57,581 bases of DNA, taken from the NCBI GenBank assembly GCA_910584865.1, contig CAJUCE010000002.1, forward strand, positions 35,401 to 92,981. The letters are read 5' to 3'. Below are positions 26,547 to 33,998 of the stretch, in pieces. Source of the DNA: an uncultured Acetatifactor sp. (GTDB taxonomy: Bacteria; Bacillota; Clostridia; Lachnospirales; Lachnospiraceae). Made by a program: the position numbers and the translations under genes. Position 1 is the stretch's first letter; every line of letters starts with the position of its first letter. The notes beneath the pieces were generated by a model that saw only the letters and a program-made list of their open reading frames with translations, was not told where the DNA came from and searched no databases.

Positions 26547-27806
26547 ATGGATATCAAAGAAACGAATTTCAGAAAATACCTTATGGAGCAGGCAGACCGG
26601 CATCCATCCGTACAACCTCAGGATATCGTTAAGATGTGCTACCAGGCCGCATATGGAGCGGAACATCTGTTGGGTGATTTGAAGGGGGCACGCAGATATC
26701 TGGAAGAGGAGTATGCCGCAACAAAAGAAGGGGACATGGAACTGTATGAAAATATTTCGGACAGCGTCTGCCGAATTAATCTGGCTGCCTGGAAATGTAC
26801 AGGCATGCCGTTGGAGTGGCTGTATCGGTTGTTTGTGGCGTCGGCCTGCATCAGGAACCAGGGAGATTTATTTGGGGAATATCTGAAGGAAGCGGGAAGG
26901 GCGGCAGCAGAGGGCAGCCTGCCTTTCGGCATCACGGACTGGGAGCGCTATCTTGAGGAATATGGGAACAGGCCGCTTTCCTGTTCTGAGAGAATGTCCG
27001 TAGGGCAGACGGGAAATGTCTGGGAGGGACGTGTCGCCGCATCACAGGGCTTGCAGGGAGGCGGAGCGGAAGATGCTGCCGCTGTGCCGGGGGTGCAGAA
27101 CGGCAGAGAGGAACGCATCGATGGGAAAACGGGAAAACAGAACCAAAACGAGAAAGAGTTCACCTACAGCCCGGTGCACCATAGTCCCTGGTATCGGGAA
27201 GCAGAAAAGCCTGCCTACCGGCTTGTGGATCGGCGCTACACCCGCCTGTTTCCTGTCTTGGAAAAGGCATCACAGCTTTCCGCACCGGGGCAGCCATGTG
27301 TGATCGCTATAGACGGGAGGGCCGCTTCCGGGAAATCTACCATGGCATATCAGTTAAGCAAAATTTTGGATGCAGCTGTAATCGAAATGGACGATTTCTT
27401 TCTGCCTCCTGAGCTGCGGACGCCGGAGCGGTATGCCCAGCCAGGGGGAAATGTGCATTATGAAAGATTTCAGGAGGAAGTGCTTCCTTTTATCTCCGCT
27501 CCGGAATGTTTTTCCTACCGTATTTTTGACTGCGGCAAAATGGATTATAACGGGAAGTGCCAGATGGGAAACGGCAGGTTTCGGATTGTGGAAGGTTCCT
27601 ACAGCTGCCATCCCCTGTTCGGGAGATACGCGTCCCTGACCGTTTTCATGGATGTGGAACCCGGGGAACAGATGCGCCGGATCTCTCTGCGCAACGGGGA
27701 GGCCATGGCGGAGATGTTCCGGAAGAAGTGGATTCCTCTGGAAGAGAAATATATTGAAAATTGTGCAGTTGCGGAAAACGCGGATATCCGTTTTTCCTAT
27801 TTTTAA
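26547..27806 (+). CDS. Two-domain protein: unknown helical domain plus uridine-kinase-like P-loop domain
   Basis: ATG 26547 follows AGGAG; 26 weaker codons are open upstream. The 419-residue protein has an N-terminal helical domain (about residues 1-150, with MCYQAAYGAEHLLGD). A hydrophilic linker of about 60 residues follows, then a kinase domain from about residue 245. The P-loop is GRAASGKST, followed by IEMDDFFLP and RFRIVEGSYSCHP, as in the uridine kinase/phosphoribulokinase group. The N-terminal domain is unknown to me. Its position next to the vitamin importer could mean phosphorylation of an imported compound, but the repeat region between them makes co-transcription uncertain. Confidence 0.7.
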   Translation: MDIKETNFRKYLMEQADRHPSVQPQDIVKMCYQAAYGAEHLLGDLKGARRYLEEEYAATKEGDMELYENISDSVCRINLAAWKCTGMPLEWLYRLFVASACIRNQGDLFGEYLKEAGRAAAEGSLPFGITDWERYLEEYGNRPLSCSERMSVGQTGNVWEGRVAASQGLQGGGAEDAAAVPGVQNGREERIDGKTGKQNQNEKEFTYSPVHHSPWYREAEKPAYRLVDRRYTRLFPVLEKASQLSAPGQPCVIAIDGRAASGKSTMAYQLSKILDAAVIEMDDFFLPPELRTPERYAQPGGNVHYERFQEEVLPFISAPECFSYRIFDCGKMDYNGKCQMGNGRFRIVEGSYSCHPLFGRYASLTVFMDVEPGEQMRRISLRNGEAMAEMFRKKWIPLEEKYIENCAVAENADIRFSYF

Positions 27807-27970
27807 CAGGGAAAAGCTGAAAAAGGAACGCACAAAACCAGGAAAGGCGTCCTTAATTTATCTCCGCGATAAACTGTTGGCAGTCCGGAAGCGGAATTCT
27901 GCCGCTGAAGCAAGAAAAATGCGGCAGAAACATTCCCCCAAAATGCAAAAGGAAATAGCGTAAAACAGCC

Positions 27971-28759
27971 ATGATATCAGATACGAAAAAGATAATGATA
28001 ATAGAAGATGACCCCATAACGCGCAGCGAACTGACCCTGATTCTGGAAAATGAAGGCTACCAGATTCTGGCTGTCACAGATTTTACAGATATACTCTCGC
28101 AGTTTATTGCCTTAAACTCACAAGCCCGGGTCCCGGAGCGGCCCTGCGAACTCCATAATCACGGCGTACAGCCCTCCGGGCTTTTCCATCCTGCACCGCG
28201 GGAGGCAGCCTGCGACCTTGTACTGCTCGACCTGGGGCTGCCGGGCAAGGACGGATTTACCATATGTATGGAAATCCGCCGGATATCCCAAGTTCCCATC
28301 CTCTTCCTCACAAGCCGGGATTCCGCCCTGGACGAGCTTCAGGCGCTGAACCTGGGCGGCGACGACTATATCGCCAAACCCTATAATATCCCCCTGCTCC
28401 TGGCGCATATAAAAGCTCTTCTGCGCCGCACCTCCGGCACACAGGAGCCGGACATACTGGAAGCCGGGGGGCTTTCGGTCTGCCTGTCCCGGGGAACGGC
28501 ATCCGCCGGGGACAAAAGCGCCGAACTGACCCGCAACGAGCTGCGGATTCTGGTTCACCTGATGCGGCATCCCGGTGAAATCGTTTCCCGGGCAGACCTG
28601 ATTGACGCTTTATGGGATGATCATGTCTATATTGACGATAATACCCTGAGCGTGAACATGACCAGGCTGCGCGGAAAGCTGGCGGAGCTTGGCCTGCCGG
28701 ACTATATTAAGACCCGGCGGGGGATGGGATACCAGGCTGCGCCTGTCCTGCCTGTGTAA
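27971..28759 (+). CDS. OmpR-family response regulator, BceR-like
   Basis: The 262-residue protein has a receiver domain (acidic pocket E12-D13-D14, phospho-acceptor D87, T114, K136) and a winged-helix DNA-binding domain (about residues 165-258, ending YIKTRRGMGYQ). The DNA-binding part resembles regulators of Bce-type peptide-antibiotic modules. About 27 extra residues (about 51-78, with ERPCELHNHG) are inserted before CDLVLLD, so D87 lies much later than the usual ~52-55. The expected kinase, ATPase and permease genes begin at 32020, after an intervening cassette. The ribosome site is weak. Confidence 0.85.
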   Translation: MISDTKKIMIIEDDPITRSELTLILENEGYQILAVTDFTDILSQFIALNSQARVPERPCELHNHGVQPSGLFHPAPREAACDLVLLDLGLPGKDGFTICMEIRRISQVPILFLTSRDSALDELQALNLGGDDYIAKPYNIPLLLAHIKALLRRTSGTQEPDILEAGGLSVCLSRGTASAGDKSAELTRNELRILVHLMRHPGEIVSRADLIDALWDDHVYIDDNTLSVNMTRLRGKLAELGLPDYIKTRRGMGYQAAPVLPV

Positions 28760-28766
28760 ACATCCC

Positions 28767-28949
28767 CTACGAGTCCTTTTTCTCCTTTTTCGCCCATCCT
28801 TCGTAAATCAGCATTACACACACAGCCATTACTGCGCCGTTGGATACCGAATCCAGATTGATGCCATTTATATTGCAGATCACATTAATTGCTATCAATA
28901 CAATCATTACGATTGCCCATACGGCAGTTCCTTTTAAAAAGCTTTTCAT
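28767..28949 (-). CDS. Small two-helix membrane protein
   Basis: This 60-residue protein has two hydrophobic segments (about residues 8-27 and 36-51) and a charged KKEKKD tail. It is supported by AAGGAG about ten bases before the ATG and an extended -10 on the same strand about 60 bases upstream. It is transcribed against its neighbours. I do not recognise a family. A role linked to the AgrC-like kinase at 29213 is possible but unsupported. Confidence 0.6.
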   Translation of the reverse strand: MKSFLKGTAVWAIVMIVLIAINVICNINGINLDSVSNGAVMAVCVMLIYEGWAKKEKKDS

Positions 28950-29005
28950 TTTCTTCTTTCTCCTTCCATAGTAGCAATATATTTCACAGGCTGTAAGCTT
29001 CCTTC

Positions 29006-29014
29006 ATTATACCA
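29006..29014 (-). promoter_or_regulatory. Extended -10 for the small membrane protein gene
   Basis: On the minus strand the sequence reads TGGTATAAT. It would give a leader of about 50 nt before the 60-residue gene. No strong -35 is seen. Confidence 0.5.
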
Positions 29015-29124
29015 GAGCCGTCAGCGTTTTTCCCAAAACAGTCACAAAATGCCACATTTCACAAATAACTGCGTTTTTTCTTCTGCGGAACACGCACTTA
29101 TTCATCATTTTTGCGCAGCGGCGC

Positions 29125-29153
29125 TTGCCACAGGGAAGCAGATACAGTATAAT
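29125..29153 (+). promoter_or_regulatory. Promoter of the AgrC/LytTR cassette
   Basis: TTGCCA (29125-29130), a 17-base spacer and TATAAT (29148-29153), 60 bases before the kinase start. The cassette therefore has its own promoter, independent of the upstream response-regulator gene. Confidence 0.75.
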
Positions 29154-29212
29154 CAGTGGGGAAGAAAACTGCTTCTGCACATTTTCGAAATCCGAAGGAG
29201 GAATTTGTTGAA

Positions 29213-30508
29213 ATGCTGCTGTCCTTTTTTCTGCTTTCCGTTGCCATTCGTAATGTGTGGCCCGGGCGTATGGGCCTGAAAGCATTTATCGCGCTTTATG
29301 TCCTGTTGGTGCTTGCCGGGATGCCTGTAACGCTTCTGTCCTGTATCCCCTATGGGCTGTTCGGCATTCCGGCTGCGGTCTGTATCTACGGCCTGGTTAC
29401 CTGCCGGGAAACCGCGCCCCAGAATGTCTGCATGGGCATGATTGGATTTGTGCTTGCCGTGGTTGTGGAAGATGTGCTGGCAGCCCTGTTGGATACGTTG
29501 ATTCCTCTGACATTATCGAAATACCGGTATGTTTCTTTCGGCGTGGGGCTGCTTCGTATTATACTATTTTACTTTATTACGCTGCTTGGCGGCAGGCTGC
29601 TCCGAAAGCTGTTGCTGTCCGGCAGAGGGATTCTGCGCTTTCAGCAGATCTGGTACCTGATTGATGCCGCGCTGATGCTCCTGGTCACTGTCTATCTGTT
29701 CGATGACCTGATTCCGGGTCAGGACGGTTCCGTGGGCAGGATGCTTTACAACAACGCCCTGCATATTTCCGGGTATCTGCTTGTCATGCTCTTTCTGCTT
29801 TTGGCCATACGCCGTTTCCGAGTGGAGCAGATACAGGCTCAGGCAAAGCAGAAAGCACTGCAGGATTTGCAGGATTACACCCATAACCTGGAGGGCCTGT
29901 ATAACGGCCTGCGCTCCTTTAAGCACGATTATGTAAACATTCTGCTCTCCCTGTCCGGCTACATAGAGAACGGTGACATGGAGGAATTAAAGGATTTTTT
30001 CGAAAATAAAATTTTTCCCACCAAGAATCTGATTGACCAGGGAGACTTCAAGCTGAATCAGCTTGGCAACATCGGCGTACTGGAAATCAAAAGCCTGCTC
30101 TCCGCAAAAATGATTTACGCCCACGAGTCAGGAATCGATGTCACCATTGATATTCCCGACAAAGTGAACGCTTTTCCGGTAGACACAGTGGACCTGGCCA
30201 GGGTACTGGGAATCTTTCTGGACAATGCCATCGAAGCTGCCCTGGAGACGGAACAGCCCCGGCTAGGCTTAAATATCATCCGAAATGAGGCAGGCGTGTC
30301 AATCACCATTACCAACGGCTTCCGGGACAACGGTGTGACGCTGCAAAGCATCAGGCAAAAGGGCTTCAGCACCAAAACCGGGCATCAGGGAATCGGGCTT
30401 TCCAATGCCAGGAGCATTCTCCGTTCCTATGATAATGTACTGCATGAAACATCTCTGCGGGACGGCTGTTTTACGCAGCATATGGAGCTTGCTGGCGGAA
30501 AGGCCTGA
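29213..30508 (+). CDS. AgrC-like GHKL sensor histidine kinase
   Basis: The 431-residue kinase has a polytopic N-terminal sensor (six or more hydrophobic segments to about residue 205), a coiled-coil linker, a phospho-acceptor region (SFKHDYVNILLSLSGYIENG) and a GHKL ATPase domain (LDNAIEAAL N-box, then GHQGIGLSNARSIL). The layout is that of peptide-pheromone receptors such as AgrC. ATG 29213 follows AAGGAGG; the frame is open from 29156. The partner regulator follows at 30594. No pheromone precursor or AgrB-like processing gene is seen nearby. Confidence 0.87.
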   Translation: MLLSFFLLSVAIRNVWPGRMGLKAFIALYVLLVLAGMPVTLLSCIPYGLFGIPAAVCIYGLVTCRETAPQNVCMGMIGFVLAVVVEDVLAALLDTLIPLTLSKYRYVSFGVGLLRIILFYFITLLGGRLLRKLLLSGRGILRFQQIWYLIDAALMLLVTVYLFDDLIPGQDGSVGRMLYNNALHISGYLLVMLFLLLAIRRFRVEQIQAQAKQKALQDLQDYTHNLEGLYNGLRSFKHDYVNILLSLSGYIENGDMEELKDFFENKIFPTKNLIDQGDFKLNQLGNIGVLEIKSLLSAKMIYAHESGIDVTIDIPDKVNAFPVDTVDLARVLGIFLDNAIEAALETEQPRLGLNIIRNEAGVSITITNGFRDNGVTLQSIRQKGFSTKTGHQGIGLSNARSILRSYDNVLHETSLRDGCFTQHMELAGGKA

Positions 30509-30593
30509 TACAGGAACCGCTTGAAAGTGAAATTTTACCAAATCCGGCAAAGGCGTGTTTCCGCTTGTCCGGAGCAGGAAGGAGTGACATTCT

Positions 30594-31313
30594 ATGCTGA
30601 ATATCTATGTGTGCGAAGACGATGCTGCACAGCGGCGGAGTATTGTAAAAATAATCCAAAATACCGTGTTGATAGAAGAACTGGATATGCGGCTTGTATT
30701 AGACACAAAAGACCCGCATATGCTGCTTGAGCAGGTCAAGACCGTTCCGAACACAGGCATTTACTTCCTTGACATTGACCTGGGCAGCGACATGAACGGC
30801 CTGAAACTGGCACAGCTGATCAGACATTATGACCCCCGCGGTTTTATCATATTTATAACCGCACATTCCGAACTAAGCTACATGACCTTTCAGTACCGGG
30901 TGGAGGCAATGGACTTTGTACTAAAGGACAATCCGGCCGAAGCGGGCGTGAAAATCAGGGAATGCCTGCTAAATGCGATGGAACGCTACACTCTCCAGGC
31001 CAACCGGACACACAAGGCCTATACCATAGAAGCCTGCGGCCGGAAAATAAGCGTGGATTATGATGACATCTTCTTTTTTGAAACCTCCGTTAATATTCAC
31101 AAAATCATTCTCCATGCCTCAGACCGTCAGATTGAATTTTCCGGCACCATGAAAGAGCTGGCAGGCACATTGGACGGTAATTTTGTGCGCTGCCACCGGT
31201 CATTTCTTGTGAATAAAAATAACATAAAAGAAGTGGACGCCAAAAACCGGATCCTCTATTTTCCCAACGGAGAATCCTGCCTGATGTCCACGCGGATGAT
31301 GAAAGAATTATGA
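30594..31313 (+). CDS. LytTR-family response regulator, AgrA-like
   Basis: The 239-residue protein has a receiver domain (YVCEDDAAQ at the N terminus, phospho-acceptor in YFLDIDLG) and a C-terminal LytTR DNA-binding domain (about residues 140-239, with IFFFETSVNIHKI and FVRCHRSFLVNKNNI). It pairs with the preceding kinase, and AAGGAG lies upstream. LytTR regulators bind direct repeats near promoters of peptide or secretion genes; no matching repeat pair was recognised here. Confidence 0.92.
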   Translation: MLNIYVCEDDAAQRRSIVKIIQNTVLIEELDMRLVLDTKDPHMLLEQVKTVPNTGIYFLDIDLGSDMNGLKLAQLIRHYDPRGFIIFITAHSELSYMTFQYRVEAMDFVLKDNPAEAGVKIRECLLNAMERYTLQANRTHKAYTIEACGRKISVDYDDIFFFETSVNIHKIILHASDRQIEFSGTMKELAGTLDGNFVRCHRSFLVNKNNIKEVDAKNRILYFPNGESCLMSTRMMKEL

Positions 31314-31389
31314 TTACCCGCGAACCAGAGTTTCCGGGCAAATGTCTGCGCCAAAAGAAAAATGTTACAGCCAAAAGGAGAATACTAAA

Positions 31390-31827
31390 ATGACAATCAG
31401 ACAGGCAATTAAGACAGATGCTCACACACTGGCCAAACTGGCCCAGCAGCTGTGGCCGGACAATACGCTGCCCGAATTACAGGCCGGATTTGAAACCCTC
31501 CTGTGCTCCGGGGAAGCCGCCTGCTTTATCCAATTTGCAGAAGATTTGCCGGTTGGATTTGCACAATGCCAACTCCGGCATGACTATGTGGAGGGTACGG
31601 ACACATCCCCCGTGGGTTACCTGGAGGGCATTTATGTCCAGTCGGAATACCGTCACAGGGGATTTGCAAAAGCCCTGCTCCGGGAATGCGAAAAGTGGGC
31701 AAAGGAAAAGCGGTGCACCGAATTTGCAAGCGACTGCGAACTAGACAATGACAGCAGCCTTAAATTCCATATGTCCATGGGGTTTGAGGAGGCTAACCGC
31801 ATTATCTGTTTCCGCAAGGATATATAG
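31390..31827 (+). CDS. GNAT acetyltransferase, AAC(6')-like
   Basis: The 145-residue GNAT-fold enzyme resembles the AAC(6') aminoglycoside acetyltransferases. HDYVEGTDTSPVGYLEGIYV is the conserved core, followed by the acetyl-CoA loop YRHRGFAKALL and a C-terminal FASDCELDNDSSLKFHMSMG. AAC(6') enzymes acetylate the 6' amino group of aminoglycosides, but chromosomal members can have weak or other activities. AAGGAG precedes ATG 31390. It lies 76 bases after the LytTR gene and is probably co-transcribed with it. Confidence 0.82.
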   Translation: MTIRQAIKTDAHTLAKLAQQLWPDNTLPELQAGFETLLCSGEAACFIQFAEDLPVGFAQCQLRHDYVEGTDTSPVGYLEGIYVQSEYRHRGFAKALLRECEKWAKEKRCTEFASDCELDNDSSLKFHMSMGFEEANRIICFRKDI

Positions 31828-32019
31828 AATACGGGACAGGTTCCCGCTGAAGACGCTTCCGCCTGCTCCTTTCCAGGCAGGGCGGAAGTCAGCGCCGTTT
31901 CATAATCCGATGCGGAGAGGACGATATAACTGATTTTAAAGCGGTCCAGGCAAAGTAAGAGACAAGGAATATGGTAAGTGCAAATTAAGACAGTTTCAGG
32001 ATGGAAGGAGGATGCAGGC

Positions 32020-33012
32020 ATGACATTAGGCGAATTTATATGGGACAGGTTGGGAAAATTCATAACATGGGGCGTTTTCGCGTCAGCGGCGGCATTTTTT
32101 CTGCTGTTTACAGGGACACAGCCGGGCATCCTGGCAGTCCTGCTGCTGACGGGGAGCCTCCTCTTTTTGACCGTACAAATCCGGGATTACCTGAAATACA
32201 GCCGCCATCTCCGGGAGATGGAATCCATCCTGGACGGACTGGACCGGAAATACCTGTTCACGGAATGCATCCCCAGGCCCTGGGGCGCCTATGAACGCGC
32301 GCTGTATGACATGCTGCGCAGGGCAGGCAGGGACATGGTGGAAGCCGTTTCAGATGCCCGGGCAACCACCAGGGAATACAGGGAATACATCGAAAGCTGG
32401 GTGCATGAGATCAAGACTCCCATTACAGCCGCCCGTCTGCTTTGCCGCCGCACGGACAGGGAAACCGGGCGGAAGCTCACCGCCGAACTGGCCCAGATTG
32501 AAAACCATGTGGAGCGGGCGCTGTACTATGCCCGGGCAGAAAGTCCCGAGCAGGATTTTCTGGTGCGCCGGACTGTCCTGGACACTGCCGCCGCCGAGGC
32601 AATCGAACGGCACCGCTCTCTTCTGATCCAGAACGGCGTCCGCATTGAGGTTCAAAATCTGGAGCCTGAGGTATACACAGACGGCAAATGGCTCTGTTTT
32701 ATCCTGGGGCAGCTCCTGCAGAACGCGGTACGTTACCGGAGCGAGCATCCCCTGATCACCCTCGCCGCCTGCCGTATGGGAAACCAGGTACAGCTCACCG
32801 TCAGCGACAACGGTATCGGCATACCCGCCCACGAGATTTCCCGCATTTTCGACAAAGGCTTTACAGGAAGCAACGGGCGCAGCCGGGGCGGTTCCACCGG
32901 AATGGGGCTTTATCTGTGCAGAAAACTGGCTGGCCACCTGGAAATTCAGCTGAATGTCCGGTCTGTGGAAGGGCAGGGGACGGAGGTGAGCCTGGCCTTT
33001 CCGGCTGCTTAA
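32020..33012 (+). CDS. Sensor histidine kinase, BceS-like
   Basis: The 330-residue kinase has two closely spaced TM helices (about residues 12-50) with almost no extracellular loop, the intramembrane-sensing layout of Bce-type kinases. The phospho-acceptor motif is ESWVHEIKTPITAA, and the ATPase domain shows LQNAVRYRS, SDNGIGIP and GSTGMGLYL. It should receive its signal from the adjacent ABC permease and phosphorylate the regulator at 27971. ATG 32020 follows AAGGAGG. Confidence 0.9.
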   Translation: MTLGEFIWDRLGKFITWGVFASAAAFFLLFTGTQPGILAVLLLTGSLLFLTVQIRDYLKYSRHLREMESILDGLDRKYLFTECIPRPWGAYERALYDMLRRAGRDMVEAVSDARATTREYREYIESWVHEIKTPITAARLLCRRTDRETGRKLTAELAQIENHVERALYYARAESPEQDFLVRRTVLDTAAAEAIERHRSLLIQNGVRIEVQNLEPEVYTDGKWLCFILGQLLQNAVRYRSEHPLITLAACRMGNQVQLTVSDNGIGIPAHEISRIFDKGFTGSNGRSRGGSTGMGLYLCRKLAGHLEIQLNVRSVEGQGTEVSLAFPAA

Positions 33013-33241
33013 AATATCCCATGGCAAAACCAACGGCATGAGCGTCTGCCTCCAGAATCAAAGCATAAGAACCGTCCATATGCAGTACCAGTTTGATATC
33101 CTCGAAATGCATTTCCTGAATTGTCATCTTTATAAAATCGAATCTTTCAAATTTGTAACCTGAATCCATATAAATTCGATACCATTTTGCCTGCCGCAGG
33201 TGTATTATCAAATCATCCCCGGGAAGAAAGGACGGTATCAT
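33013..33241 (-). pseudogene. Possible minus-strand gene remnant
   Basis: The 228-base gap before the ATPase gene is open on the minus strand for 76 codons with protein-like composition (GDDLIIHLRQAKWYRIYMDS, FDFIKMTIQEMHFEDIKLVL). The frame continues into the kinase gene and ends there without meaning. Bce kinase and ATPase genes are usually closer together. I do not recognise a family; it may be a fragment of a lost gene, or chance. Confidence 0.3.
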
Positions 33242-33998
33242 GTTACAGGTAAAAGCAATCGAAAAATATTACGGAAGCAAAAATAATGTCACCAAGGCCT
33301 TAGACCGCGTCAGCTTCGATGTGGCGGAAGGGGAATTCATCGCCATCATGGGCGCCTCCGGCAGCGGCAAGACCACGCTGTTAAACTGCATAGCCACCAT
33401 CGACACGGTCAGCGCGGGGCATATCCTGCTAAGCGGAGAGGACATCGCATCCCTGCCCCCGAAGGAACTGGCCCGCTTCAGGCGGGAGAAACTGGGATTC
33501 GTCTTCCAGGATTTTAACCTCCTGGATACGCTCACCCTGGAGGAAAACATCGGCCTGGCGCTCACCATCAACCACACTGCCCCCCACACTGTCCGGGATA
33601 AGGTACAGGACGTGGCCATGCGCCTTCGGATCGACGATATCCTGGACAAATTCCCTTACCAGGTCTCCGGCGGGCAGAAGCAGCGGGCGGCATGCGCCAG
33701 GGCCATGGTGGCAGGGCAGTCCCTGATCCTGGCGGATGAGCCAACCGGCGCGCTGGACTCTAAAGCGTCCAAAAATTTACTGGAAATCATGTCCTGCATG
33801 AACCGGGACTACCATGCCACCATCCTCATGGTGACCCACGATGCCTACAGCGCCGGCTATGCAGGCAGGGTGCTGTTTCTCAAGGATGGACGGCTGTTTA
33901 ATGAGCTGATACGGGGAAGCCGGACAAGAAGCGTCTTCTATCATGAAATCCTGGATGTACTGGGACTGTTGGGAGGTGATATCAGTGACGTTATTTAA
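33240..33998 (+). CDS. ABC transporter ATPase, BceA-like
   Basis: The 252-residue ATPase has Walker A GASGSGKTT, Q-loop FVFQDFNLLDTLT, signature VSGGQKQRAACARA and Walker B LILADEPTGALD. These are typical of the MacB/LolD-type class used by Bce modules, where ATPase and permease free the cell-wall target from peptide antibiotics and signal to the kinase (family knowledge). It overlaps the permease gene by 14 bases. The last ~20 residues (LDVLGLLGGDISDVI) are longer than core homologues. Confidence 0.92.
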   Translation: MLQVKAIEKYYGSKNNVTKALDRVSFDVAEGEFIAIMGASGSGKTTLLNCIATIDTVSAGHILLSGEDIASLPPKELARFRREKLGFVFQDFNLLDTLTLEENIGLALTINHTAPHTVRDKVQDVAMRLRIDDILDKFPYQVSGGQKQRAACARAMVAGQSLILADEPTGALDSKASKNLLEIMSCMNRDYHATILMVTHDAYSAGYAGRVLFLKDGRLFNELIRGSRTRSVFYHEILDVLGLLGGDISDVI

